DNA of 17,387 nt, from NCBI GenBank assembly GCA_036939355.1, contig JALLAP010000701.1, positions 1 through 17,387 on the forward strand, written 5' to 3'. The first letter of the stretch is position 1. Each line of letters opens with the position of its first letter. Source of the stretch: Thalassiosira profunda (Eukaryota; Bacillariophyta; Thalassiosirophyceae; Thalassiosirales; Thalassiosiraceae). The position numbers were made by a program, and so were the translations under genes. Below are positions 1-9,599 of this stretch, piece after piece. The notes below the pieces were generated by a model, which saw only the letters and a list, made by a program, of their open reading frames with translations, was not told where the DNA came from and did no database searches.

Positions 1-77
1 GCACGGGAAAGCAAGGGCGCGCCAACAGCCATTTAGCCCCTGTGTAATTTCCTTGCAAAGATCAAAGCAGCCGCGGT

Positions 78-376
78 GCACCGTTGCCCGCCTCAGCCTC
101 AGCAGCGGACGCGGAGCAAAGGAGGGCTGGGCCGATAGCGAAGGAGGTCGACAATACCCTCGGAACAGCGCGCGCGGGTGGCTGGGCCTTAGCCGCGGCA
201 ATCGGCATATTTATCGCGACAAACAATTGCAGATTCTTGTGAGACATGAGCAACCCCTTCGACGACGCCGGGGGGAGGCAGAGCCAGTATGCGCGGCCGC
301 AACAGCAGGCGGGAGGGTACAGTCGCCACTCTAATTCCAGGGGCGGCGGCTATGCAACTGCCTCCTATCGTACTGC
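78..376 (+). repeat. Duplicate of VPS18 5' flank and start of exon 1
   Basis: This stretch is a diverged copy of about 4262-4575, covering roughly 170 bp of upstream sequence and the first ~44 codons of VPS18. Shared upstream landmarks include the segments reading GACAATACCCTCGGA and ACAATTGCA, and the start region ATGAGCAACCCCTTCGACGA. The similarity begins immediately after the palindrome cluster that lies in front of the real VPS18, so the palindromes were not copied or have been lost. Small indels separate the copies: a Gln-Ala insertion in the Gln run, and three codons missing before the Gly run. Because the upstream sequence was copied as well, the copy may have carried its promoter and leader with it. 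Confidence 0.85.
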
Positions 377-410
377 ATTCCGACAGAGCTGGCGGTCCGA
401 GAGAGCGTGA
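246..410 (+). pseudogene. Truncated N-terminal copy of VPS18 (54 codons)
   Basis: The ATG at 246 matches the VPS18 start at 4447 and opens with MSNPFDDAGGRQ, then QYARPQQ, GGYSRHSNSRG and ASYRTA. Similarity to VPS18 stops near codon 44 (about position 377). From there the DNA is ArsA-derived but is read in the wrong frame, giving a short tail that ends at a TGA at 408-410. None of the propeller or RING parts of VPS18 is present, so this cannot act as VPS18. It is either a dead fragment or an upstream reading frame of a chimeric transcript. Confidence 0.75.
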
Positions 411-715
411 GATTGATGAACGACCTGACCTTTGGGGATCCAGACATGCCCATACGAGTTCGCAACGTGCTGGTGAATCAGGTTCTGGAGGCGGGCGAGG
501 GCGAGGATGAGGAGGATAGGCTGCGTGGGTTCGTGACGAGATTGACCAAGTCTCAGTCGTCGTCGATCGAAGAGATACACAGGGCGGTCGATGGTCTGAA
601 CAATCCTCCGCAGGTGACCAAAGTGACGATGCTCGATACCGAACCGCGAGGAGTTTACGGCCTCAAGGCGCTTTCGGAGCAATTGCTGACAAAGCAGACA
701 GAGATGACAATATAG
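377..715 (+). pseudogene. C-terminal fragment copy of the ArsA-type ATPase
   Basis: These 339 bases align without indels to the last 113 codons (stop included) of the ATPase gene at 14047-14385 on the minus strand. They encode the same IPTELAVRES...GDPDMPIRVRNV...DTEPRGVYGLKALSEQLLTKQTE segments, with different last residues (MTI against TIR) and stop codon. Both nucleotide-binding sites are missing. The frame is open with no stop, but there is no natural start: the first ATG is at 416, giving 99 aa. In a hand alignment up to position 703 I count 28 base differences in 327, of which 23 are silent. The fragment is out of frame with the VPS18 start at 246. It ends 35 bp before the convergent AAA gene. 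Confidence 0.8.
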
Positions 716-749
716 TTTTCCATACATTTACACTTGTCTTCACTTTCGT

Positions 750-3700
750 CTACCCTCCACCTGAACAGCTCGTCTCAAAGCGATAGTGCTTTTCGATATC
801 TTCTGGGCTCACGGGAGTTATGCCACACTTTTCCATTGCCGTCTCGAAATGGCACCATTCTAAAGGTGGCAACCTCCCATCCTCCCCAACGTCTTTGATA
901 CCCATCTCGATTGCGCGACGATCATTTTTGTCGGAAGGAACAAATACCTCACCATCTTTGCGCCACCACTTGCATTTCATGGCAAGAATTCTCCGTTCAT
1001 CCACTGCATTTTCAACCAGTGTGTCAATGTCTCGGCCAGAGCGTTTTCGGTGAACCGCACCAGGTTGTGGATGTCATCTGGCGAAAGGCTGTGTTGCGTG
1101 CCTTTCTTTTTGATGCAATGTTGTATTATCCTCTTTCGTTGTTTGTGATCTGGTAGCTCAATATGAAGCCGCTTGCCAAATCGACTCAAGATCGATCCAG
1201 GCAGCAGTTCTGGGTAATTTGTTGCCGCAACGACGAGGATTTCGCCGTGGCCCTCTTCGATGCCTTGCATATTGTCCTGAAACTCTTTTATCACTTTGGC
1301 GTTGACATCCGAATCAAACTCACTCGGCTCGGCTAAGAGCCCATCGACTTCGTCCAAAAAGATGACAAACGGTCGATTGGCCGCAGTTGCTTTCGTCCTC
1401 GCGAATTCAAACAGACATCCAAGCTTCTTTTCCGGTTCGCCGACATATTTGCCGAGTATGTTCTTGGCTGAAACGCAGATGTAGCCGCCCAATAACTCTG
1501 TTGCCATCGCTTGTGCAAAAAGAGTTTTACCCTGCGCAGAAAGACTGTCAGGACGCTTCGCACAATCATGGACCCACACTGATAAAAAACTCACCACTCC
1601 CGGAGGTCCATAAAGCAAGATTCCTGTTGGTTTCTTGTCTTTCTGATCTCCGTACAGCCAGCTCTGATCAGCGCTGCCGAATAGTTTTAGAGCCTGCAAT
1701 GTCTCCTTTGCATGTTTATTGCCAATGATATCACTCCACTTGACCTGCGGTGTTCGGTGTTTTGGCGTCCATCTTTGCTTCGAACGTCTTCAATGCTGCA
1801 GCTTTATCATCCTGCTCTTCACGGGCCGTGCTGCTTGCACTGGGCTCTCTATCAGTGCTGGAAACAAAGGCATTGCCAGTGTTCGGTGCCGTATCACCCC
1901 CCGCCTGCAGCGCAACAAGTAAGTTATTGAGACGCAGGGTTTCCTCCTTCAAAGCAGCAACATTTTTCTTGCTCTGTGCCAGCTCAGCCTGGGCAGCTTG
2001 TTTCGCTTGGGTAGCTTCGTCCACGTTGGTACCAAGACTTTGTTTCTCCTTTGCCAGCTGCGCCTTCTCTTCCTCCAATGTCTCAATTTGGCGTGTTTGG
2101 TCCGCATTTTTCTCGTTCATCCTGGCTGATTCTATCGCGTGGGAACCCTTCATCTGATCCATCTCGCGCTGTAGACCATAACGGCTCTTCTCGCTCTCTG
2201 CAAGGCGCCCTTCAATATCAAGCCTTTCATCACGCAGTTTGCTCAACTCAGCCGCATTATCACGCGCAAGGAAATCACTCTTGGCGACAAGGCGCTGATT
2301 TTCTTCTTTCAGCTGCGACACTGAGCCCTCGAGGCTCGTATTCTTCGCTGCAATGCCCTTCATCTGCAAGGATTGGGCTTGCACTTTGTCTTCCTCGATT
2401 TGCTTCTCACTGGTCAACGTCGCCACAGTTCCCTCCCAGGCCATTCTTTCCTCTCCGTGCGACGCCTTCAACTTATTCACTTCAAGCATTAGATCGTCGA
2501 GGCTCTTTTTGGCAACACTGCTTTCTGTGCGCAGTTTGCATATCTCTTCCTGCAAAGCAGCAACGTTTTGCTTCTTCTGTGCCAGCTCGGCTTCGACGGC
2601 TTGTTTCGCTTGAGCCGCTTCTTCCACGTTAGTAGCAAGACTTCGTTTCTCTTGTTCAAACTGCTCTTTGTCTCTCTCTAAGGCCCCGATTTTGCTTCCA
2701 TCCTCGGCATGAGAAGCCTTCGACTGATTCAGTTCGCCCATGCAGACCACCAAGCTTCCCTTTACACTCTGCAAGTTCTTTGCACCTCTTGCTCAACTCC
2801 GTCGCATGTGTCAGCGCAGCAGAATCACTCTTGGCAACAATCCGCTGCTTTTCTTCTTTCAGCTGCGCCACTGCGCCCTCGAGGCTCTCTCTCTCCTCCA
2901 AAACAGTTTTCAGCTGCAAGGCTTGAGCTTGTACATGCTCTACGTGAGTATGCCCAGACTGTTTCAGGCCCCAAACGCAAACAAAGGCAATGCGCAAGAA
3001 GGCAACAGAGGCCTTATTGATCTTGAGATACTCATTGAGTTTCTTCTTTTTTTGCAACTCCTCTAGCTTCGCCACAGCCTCCTTAAGGGTCGATGCGCAC
3101 AGGCACTGGCCAAAAGCTTTTCGGATCTTGGGGTTGGCGGACAGTGTGCTGCCTGCGCGCTCGAGGCAAAGTTCGGATGTAGTGGCACTCTGCACCGCGC
3201 CTTTCGAATCGTCCTTCGATACGACCACGAAAAATTCGTTGATGACGGCGATGTGTACACGATCGCGCCCTTGTGGTGTCGTCCTGGCAATGACACAATG
3301 CTGCATCTCGTTCTCCATCCCATTTTCTCCTCCCCACTTGATTTCACTCCTATCTATTTCGCCTGCCATGAAAAAAATGTGGTCCAACTCCATGGCCTGG
3401 ATTGTTTTCACGCCATTTGACAGGGGTGATGTCGTCTGGCAACACGATCGTCGGTCGCTCGAAAAGGCCAGTCGGTCCTCGCAGCCAGTCTTTGAGACTG
3501 TGGTCTGTCACGGGCTTATTGTCGAGGAGAGCGTTCCTAATTTTGTCGTAGATCGAACGCGGCACATACACGACATTTGCATCTGGTGAACTCGTAGAGG
3601 ATGCCCACATATGCGCCAAACAACGTTTGGCGAGATGGTTGAAACCAACCGTCAGCCCGGTATTGCCAAGCGTTCGGAAGATGTCGTCGTTGGACGTTTT

Positions 3701-3817
3701 GTTGACCTCTCTCTTCTTTCTCGGCGTCTTTGCCTGCTGCACTCCATTATCGCCCTCCTCATCCTCGCGCTTCCTCTTCCCCCCTTCACTCGCCGTTGCC
3801 GCGACGGTGGTAGGCAT
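750..3817 (-). CDS. Coiled-coil protein with C-terminal Vps4-type AAA ATPase, frame-broken (possible pseudogene)
   Basis: The ATG at 3817 opens a basic, NLS-like N-terminus (GGKRKRE, KTPRKKREV) of unknown fold, followed by a long coiled coil (about 3060-1920) and a Vps4-like AAA domain. AAA landmarks seen are VKWSDIIG at the domain start, Walker A GPPGVGKT (split by an intron), pore loop KYVGEPEKK, Walker B FVIFLDEVD, sensor-1 ATN at 1217-1225, arginine-finger region SRFGKR, SGRDID, and a Vps4-like C-terminal helix (VSPEDIEKHYRF). The intron at 1532-1594 (63 nt, gtgagt...gcag) is in frame. Four further single-base frame changes are needed, near 3411-3425, 2740-2760, 1745 and 1040. Repaired length would be about 1,000 aa. 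There is no MIT domain, so an ESCRT role like that of Vps4 is not supported. Function is unknown. Neighbouring genes are clean, which favours real decay over poor sequence, but this is unproven. Confidence 0.7.
1532..1594 (-). other. 63-nt GT-AG intron inside the AAA Walker A motif
   Basis: On the minus strand the coding sequence reads ...GGA CCT CCG GGA GTG, then gtgagttttt...tctgcgcag, then GGT AAA ACT. Removing it restores GPPGVGKT exactly. The intron is 63 nt, has no in-frame stop, and falls between codons (phase 0). Its correct boundaries indicate that the gene was a normal spliced gene. Confidence 0.9.
1935..2945 (-). repeat. Two-unit internal duplication in the coiled coil
   Basis: The coiled-coil segment contains two related units. 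Unit one has VQAQALQL, SLEGAVAQLKEEKQRIVAKSD, ELSKR and, later, ATNVEEAAQAKQAVEAELAQ. Unit two has VQAQSLQM, SLEGSVSQLKEENQRLVAKSD, ELSKL and GTNVDEATQAKQAAQAELAQ. At DNA level the AAAGCAGCAAC block occurs at 2554 and 1951 (603 bp apart, a multiple of three), while the front block occurs at about 2911 and 2361 (550 bp apart, not a multiple of three). The mismatch of spacing fits the frame change seen near 2750. The duplication lengthens the heptad-rich rod. Confidence 0.75.
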
Positions 3818-3842
3818 GACAGCCGACGGCCGTGTGGTGGTG

Positions 3843-3910
3843 TTGATGGGTGGCTGATGGCTGATGCCTTTTGGCGCTGATGGCTGATATGCAATGCTGA
3901 TGGGTGATGT
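3843..3910 (+). repeat. Irregular TGATGGCTGATGG simple repeat
   Basis: The motif GCTGATGG and close variants recur at about 3852, 3874, 3896 and, outside this block, at 4035. The units are degenerate and unevenly spaced, so this resembles slippage-derived low-complexity DNA. It lies just upstream of the start of the minus-strand AAA gene. Confidence 0.6.
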
Positions 3911-4128
3911 TGTGGCTAGCGAGTCAGCCGCGCGTCCTGTCCCTTATTCGAGGACCCAGCGCCGTGCGGCCCGCCGCCCTCGACGTGTTATGTGGTCCCG
4001 CTGCTGCTCGCCGCACGAAGGCACTGACGTTCGTTGATGGCTGATGGCTGAGGGTGTGGCTCGATGCTTAACCCCTGCGGCAACTAGGTATGCTGCCAGT
4101 GCCCGCCCTCCGCGCGCCCCTGGCGAGC

Positions 4129-4256
4129 CCGCGATGTCGCGGTCCCGGCTGCGCCCTACATATTGCGCAAGTTGGTCCTAGGACGAGATTTCATGTGAAT
4201 GTGGAGGTGTGAAACTCGAGATATTTGTGTGAAGTCACACTAGGTCACATGTGACC
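4129..4256. promoter_or_regulatory. Palindrome cluster upstream of VPS18
   Basis: Three dyads lie within 130 bp: CCGCGA-TG-TCGCGG at 4129-4142, GTGTGA-AG-TCACAC at 4227-4240, and the perfect 14-base palindrome GGTCACATGTGACC at 4243-4256. The last contains a CACATGTG (CANNTG-type) core, and the last two share GTGA/TCAC half-sites, as expected for dimeric factors of the bHLH or bZIP kind. They lie about 190-320 bp before the VPS18 ATG. Regulatory use is inferred. Confidence 0.4.
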
Positions 4257-4261
4257 ACGGT

Positions 4262-4575
4262 GACCGTTGCCTCCCTGCCCTCACAGCAGCGCGGACGGAC
4301 GCGGAGCAACGGAGGGCCGGGCCGACCGCGGCAGAGGGCGACAATACCCTCGGATCAGCGCGCACGGGTGACCGTGAGACGACAGCAGCAATAGCATTTT
4401 ATCAGATTTTATCGCGCCGACACAATTGCAAATTTATTCGCAAGACATGAGCAACCCCTTCGACGACGCGGGAGGGAGGCAGCGCCAGTATGCGCGGCCG
4501 CAACAGGGAGGGTACAATCGCCACGCCAATTCCAGGGGTACCCTGGGCGGCGGCGGCTACCAATTTGCCTCGTAT
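4262..4575 (+). repeat. Source copy of the duplicated VPS18 5' segment
   Basis: The flank and first exon-1 codons of VPS18 here match the diverged copy at 78-376. Similarity ends near the ASYSTA codons of exon 1, where the copy switches to ArsA-derived sequence. This is taken as the parental side because it continues into a full-length VPS18 gene. Confidence 0.8.
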
Positions 4576-7500
4576 TCTACCGCTATGGACGCGCATCAGG
4601 TCTCGTCGCAGCCCTACTCCACCGAATCTTCCACACGGCAATACCCAACCGCGCATTCGACACACTCCCGCCCATCGCAGCAGCCATCCCAGCCGCCCAT
4701 TTTCTCCGCCCGGGGAGTCGAATGGCCCCTCCCCTCCGCGCTGTCGGCGTCGAACTACCGCAAGTGGCGAAGGGAGAGCAAATCCCTCGGGGCCAGCGCG
4801 GGGATTAATGGGAGCGGATTAAGATTGCCCCACTTCGGCGGACCCCAGAGCGGCGGTGATGGCGGGAGGGCAACAAGCAGGGGGAATGATTCGGGGGACA
4901 CTGCGGGAGGTGGTGCTTTTAGTGGAGCTGGAGGGGGAGGGGAGCATGGCAGTGTAGGCGGGTCAATGGAGAGCCACGCGGCCGGAACCTCGTCCAGCAG
5001 TGGTACTGCGAATGCAGCGGGAGGGTACGGGGGCCTCACGGGCCTCATGGGCCGGGTGCTGGGGGCGAGTTCTCCCGCGGGGGCTGGGGCGGGGATGGCC
5101 GCGCTGACGAGTGAGTTGGGTGGAATGACTTGGGAGGGATGCAGTGCTTGCTGTCTTGCATGCTTGATTGGGGTTGAATGTTGGGGATTTGGGGATTGGG
5201 GTTGATTTTGGGAGGTGCGAGCTGGCAGATGTTCGTATTGTTTTGGTGGTGCAGTATCATAGAGAGTGCGGAGGAGAAGAAATGGTTTGGATTGTTTGTC
5301 ATTTGAGGGATGCCCAAACGAGGCGGACGAAGCTCGCAATTCTCTTTGCTGTGGTTTCCTTCGGTTCCCAACTGTGTACCTCTCTGACAACAATTGCATC
5401 CGCACCCAAAACAGACGACATCGAGGAGGAGGACCTGAACATCTCCGCCACCCGCCCGGTCCTGCCGCCGAACGCCCGCTGCGTCGCCGCCGCTAATGGA
5501 TGGATCGTTGCTGTGGTAGAATGCGGCCACGCGCCCACCGTCGGAACTAATGCCTCAGGTGCCTCGTCGACTGCGATGCTGCAAACGAAACAGGGGCTGA
5601 TCGCGCTCATCCCGCCTTTGAGGCTGGTCAGTCGGTGGAACGTCCGAAGGGGCACCTCGCCGGGATCGGAGGGAAGCCTTTTGGTGCCGCTGCCCCCTCC
5701 CGTCCGCCCCGTAGTGGGTACAGAGGACGGTGCGACATCTACCGGAATGGTAGCGGGCGACGCCGATCCCACCTTTGGAAGAATCGCGCACACGTTCGTG
5801 GATCCGACGGGATGCCACGTCCTCCTCTCGGCGCGGAACGGGGAGGCGTACTACCTCCACTCGACGTCGAAGAAGGCGCAGAAGCTGGATGGGTTCGGTC
5901 CTGCGGCCGACGGGACGTACGCGGGGTACAAGGCCGGAGTTGCCATGGGGGAAGGGCAGGGAGGCGATGCGTTGGCGGGGGTGCAGACGGGGCTGACCCC
6001 GGGGAGCTATGTCACGGTCATCGGGTGGGATCGGTGAGTTTTCATTCAGCAAACCGCTGTTTGCTGCTTCTCTTACTTATGAATTCAACCACTTACCACT
6101 TGCGCATTCAACAGGGATCGAGGCACCGAAGGCTCGACGAAGCGCATCGTCCTTGGCACGTCCTTCGGCGAGCTGTATGAATACTCCCTCGTGAGCCCCA
6201 ACGCCGCCGCAGCGTCTTCTGGCAAGTCTAAGTCCTCTCCCTTCGACGCCAAGGCGGGGGAGCTTGGAGCGGCGACGGACGAATACGGCGACAGCGATCC
6301 CCTCGATGCCCCCGTCTTGCTCCGTCGGCTCAATGGCAGTGCCAAAGGAAGCGGCCGCGGAACTTCTGGGGCAGCGGAGGGTGGCGCCGTGGGTGGGGTC
6401 TTGTTCCAGCGCCTCACCGGAGGAGGAGCATCAGCATCCAATGGATGCGTGGTGGTCCTAGCGTCCACGGGAGGTTTGCACCGGCACACGCGGCTGCACA
6501 CCTTTCGCAGCGAGCCCGCGGCATCCGGCACTGACTCCCCGTCCTCGATGGCACTCCGATCTGCCTTTCTGCGCCGGTCGGATCCTACATTTGTGGAGCT
6601 GCCCGGGTCGGTGGAGTTTGCTGAGCTCTGCAGCTGCAAGGACGGGTTCGCCCTGAGAACAGAGACGGGCATTTATTACGGAGCCATCGAAACTATGGCG
6701 TCTGCAATCGCCATGGGGAATACTGGTGTGGCGGCAGCGGGTGGAGGAAGTGGCGACATCATGGATGCGGGGATGCTGACCTATGATAGCCTGAAGCAGG
6801 CAACTTTGGGCAGTCAGCGAGGAGCCGGAATTGCTCCACCGTCGTCCATTGGCCTGACTCCCCACCATTTCATCGCGCTGAGCTCGTCCAACGAGGTTCG
6901 CTTCATCAATTGCGTGGCCAAGAAGGTCGTCCAAGAAGAGCGCGTCGACTGGGTCTCGGTGTCATCCCAAACCTCTCCCTCTTTGGATGGCGATTTGCAG
7001 GGGAGCTCCGCATGGGGTGGAGGCGTCGTCGCGGCAGAGCTGCTCATGGACGTCCGCCGCCCGGATCAGATATGGTTGCGGAGGGCGAGGTCGTTGGTTC
7101 ACATATCGTCGACGTCCGAGGACCGCGATGTGTGGAAATTCACCCTCGCGAGGTGCATCGAAACGGCGGGTCCATCGGCAGTTCACTATCCGTCTTCGCC
7201 CGGCAAATCCGTCATGACCAGCGAGGAGAAGCACGTTGAGGGCCAGTTCGAACATGCAATGTCTCTTTGCACCAGTTCGGTGAGTGTCAATCTGTGCTTC
7301 CAACATGCATCCCAGCATGATGCAGATCCGAAGTTAATAATTGTATCTCACCACTCATGCTTCTGCCACCCTTCTTCAGTCTCAAAGGGCAGTTGTAAAT
7401 GCAGTCCGGGCTGAGTACCACCTTTCCCAAGGCCGCGCCGAACTTGCCGCCAAATACATGGCCCAGTGCCCATCTTCCATCATGCCATTCGCCGACACGG

Positions 7501-9458
7501 CGATTCGTCTCGCGTTGCCCATGCTCGGCGGAGGCAGGGGCAACGATTCGTCATCACTCGCCTCGTGCCGCGACAACACCCCCAAGGCGAATGAGGCGCT
7601 TGCCAACAGCAACATGGCGTTGATCGTGTACTTGAGCGATAAGATGAGGGCTGCGAAATCCAGAAACAACTCCATGGAGTGCACGATGCTTGGGTCGTGG
7701 CTGACGGAGCTGCATTTGCAGGAGAGGGATCGGGAGGGTAGCCGCCACGCCCCGCCTGTCAACCACGCCCTCCTTCATCAGTTCCTGTCGGCGTTCGTGC
7801 GAGACATGGATCCCAAGACAATCCTTAATGTGTTGGCGTCCCATGACATTAGTGCGGGGGAATGCGCTGGGTACTCTGCCGCGGCGGGAGATATTGGTGC
7901 GGCTGTCAATGCTGCGTTGAGTGGCGAGGATGAAAAGGTTAGTGCATCTGCGATTTGATGTTGCATGAAGCTTCTAAATCCTTTCTCATCCATTCCCTCA
8001 CTCCACACGAAGAATGGCGCTCTCGACGCGCTGAGGGTTCTGAACGATGCTCCCATCGAACGGGCAGAGCCATACTACTACAATCACGCACTGACGCTCT
8101 TGTCGCGGGCTCCCATGTCGGCGGCAAAGAGTTTCGTCGCGAGGTACACAGAGGGGCTGAGCGACACGAAATTGTTGCCATCGTTTATGCACTACGAACG
8201 AAAGCGAAAGAACAATGCCAACCCAGCTGCCGCGATGGATTCTGGGGCATCCAATGCGCCTGCTGCTACGTTTGTGGACGACGAGAATGCCTCCATCCGG
8301 TTCTTGGAAGGGGTGATCAAACTCGGGAGCAAGAGCCGAGCGGTGTACAACTATTTGACTTCCCTCTACGCCAGCATGGAGGACGAGGGGCCTCTCTTTC
8401 GATTCCTCTCGACGCACGTCCCTCCTGCTACGTCATCCGCCTCTGCCATTGGCACCACTGGCAGCGATGTGAGCCATCTGCTTCTCAAACAAGCCAACGA
8501 CGAAAAGAGCTGTCCACTCGACAAAGCATACGCACTGCGCACAATCTTGCGAACGGGCAGGCATTTCCGATCGGCCGTGAAGCTGTACATGGGATTTGGC
8601 ATGCGACAGCAAGCCGTGGAGTTGGCTCTCAAGGTTGATCCGGCGCTCGCTCGTGAGCTGGCGAGACAAAGCGATGACAGAGAGGAGACGAAGCGGCTCT
8701 GGCTCATGATTGCGAGGAATGCTGCTGCGAACGGTGGATCCTCGTCACGAGATGGGAAGGACGTGGTGGCGAGGGTCGTCATGGTACTCAAGGACTGTGG
8801 CCCTGAGATCTTGTCGATCGAGGATGTGCTGCCCTTCCTGTGAGTAGCCCCATTCCACTGCTTTCCACTTTGTTGTCTTCTTTCACATCTCATCTTCAAC
8901 TTCTCGTTGCTTCTCTGCAGGCCCGACTTTGCCCAAATCGACCAGTTCAAGGACGAAATCTGCGACGCTTTGGCATCCTACTCGTCCAAGATCGAGCACT
9001 ACCTCAAGGAAATGAACGAATGCGACCAGGCATGCGACGCCCTCCGGGATGAACTGAGCCGCCTGAAAATGGAGGGGACGCAGGTTCGAGCCGACGCGCG
9101 GTGTGCATTTACCAACAAGCTCGTGCTCGAGGCGGGGGAGCCGTTTTACGCCTTCCCATCGGGGTACGTCGTGCTGGAGTCGGCGCTCAAACGGGAGGTA
9201 CTGCCGCATCTGAACGAGAAGCAACTCGGCCGAGTGGCTTTCATCGAGAACGAGCTGGCAAGATTGCGCAAATCCCGGGCCGGCGGCGCTGGCAGGAATT
9301 CGCACGAAGCAGCCAGGGACGAATATGAGTTGGAGGAGCTACAAGTCGAGTTGGATGGTCTCGTCGCCGCAGAGTGCCCATTGACAGGATCTGTGATGGT
9401 CGAGAGCATCGATCGTGGCTTCCTCGGCGATGAGGACGATGACTTTGCGTCGTTATGA
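4447..9458 (+). CDS. VPS18: VPS18 (Pep3/deep orange), HOPS/CORVET core subunit, six exons
   Basis: Exons are 4447-5110, 5415-6033, 6115-7279, 7380-7937, 8013-8839 and 8921-9458; all five introns are GT-AG and the phases join cleanly to give 1,456 aa. VPS18 is a core tether of late endosome/lysosome and vacuole fusion (HOPS) and of early endosomes (CORVET). Residues 1-220 are Gly/Ser/Gln-rich. A beta-propeller and Pep3/Vps18 region follow (GTSFGELYEYS near 440; EDRDVWKFTLARC near 770), then an alpha-solenoid with clathrin-repeat character and the family hallmark LPFLPDFAQIDQFKDEIC at about 1275. The C-terminus aligns with the RING region (FYAF..., LDGLVAAEC, SIDRGF) but lacks most zinc ligands: C1339-x2-T and C1430-x2-T remain, and the CGH-like centre is absent. 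I chose the ATG at 4447 because the duplicated copy preserves it. It runs convergently with the cyclodeaminase gene 141 bp downstream. Confidence 0.93.
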
Positions 9459-9599
9459 GCCGAGGGTATATGTGTAGGCACACCTCTACACGATCTCATG
9501 ATTGCATCGGCTTCATTTCGCTGCACAAAAGCGTACATGTCCTCTTCCACGATTTCACTTCGAGCCGCCCACAAAACTATGCGGCGATCCCACTAATTG

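Larger units (their letters stand above)
3818..4446. other. Divergent intergenic region between the AAA gene and VPS18
   Basis: This 629-bp region separates two divergently read genes and should hold both promoters. I see no credible open frame in it. It contains irregular GGCTGATG/TGATGGC repeats at 3843-3910 and again at 4033-4052, a GC-rich middle part, and palindromes at 4129-4256 close to VPS18. The last ~185 bp (from about 4262) are the sequence that was also duplicated at 78-245. Confidence 0.7.

Noticed and set aside
246..715. A translated VPS18-ArsA fusion protein
   Set aside because: The VPS18 start frame meets a TGA at 408-410, and the ArsA part lies in a different frame.
1745..1897. 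A possible intron (gtgata...cgcag) to explain the frame change before VKWSDIIG in the AAA gene
   Set aside because: Its length is 153 nt, a multiple of three, so removing it does not move the reading into the AAA frame. A single-base insertion explains the break better.
3396..3420. A 25-nt gt...ag segment as a mini-intron in the AAA gene
   Set aside because: It is far shorter than the other introns in the window (63-304 nt), so an indel is more likely.
4755..5405. Pro-rich open frame on the minus strand across VPS18 exon 1 and intron 1
   Set aside because: It is the antisense of the Gly/Ser-rich exon 1, which automatically gives Pro/Ala-rich sequence. The sense strand has a gene with consistent splice phases.
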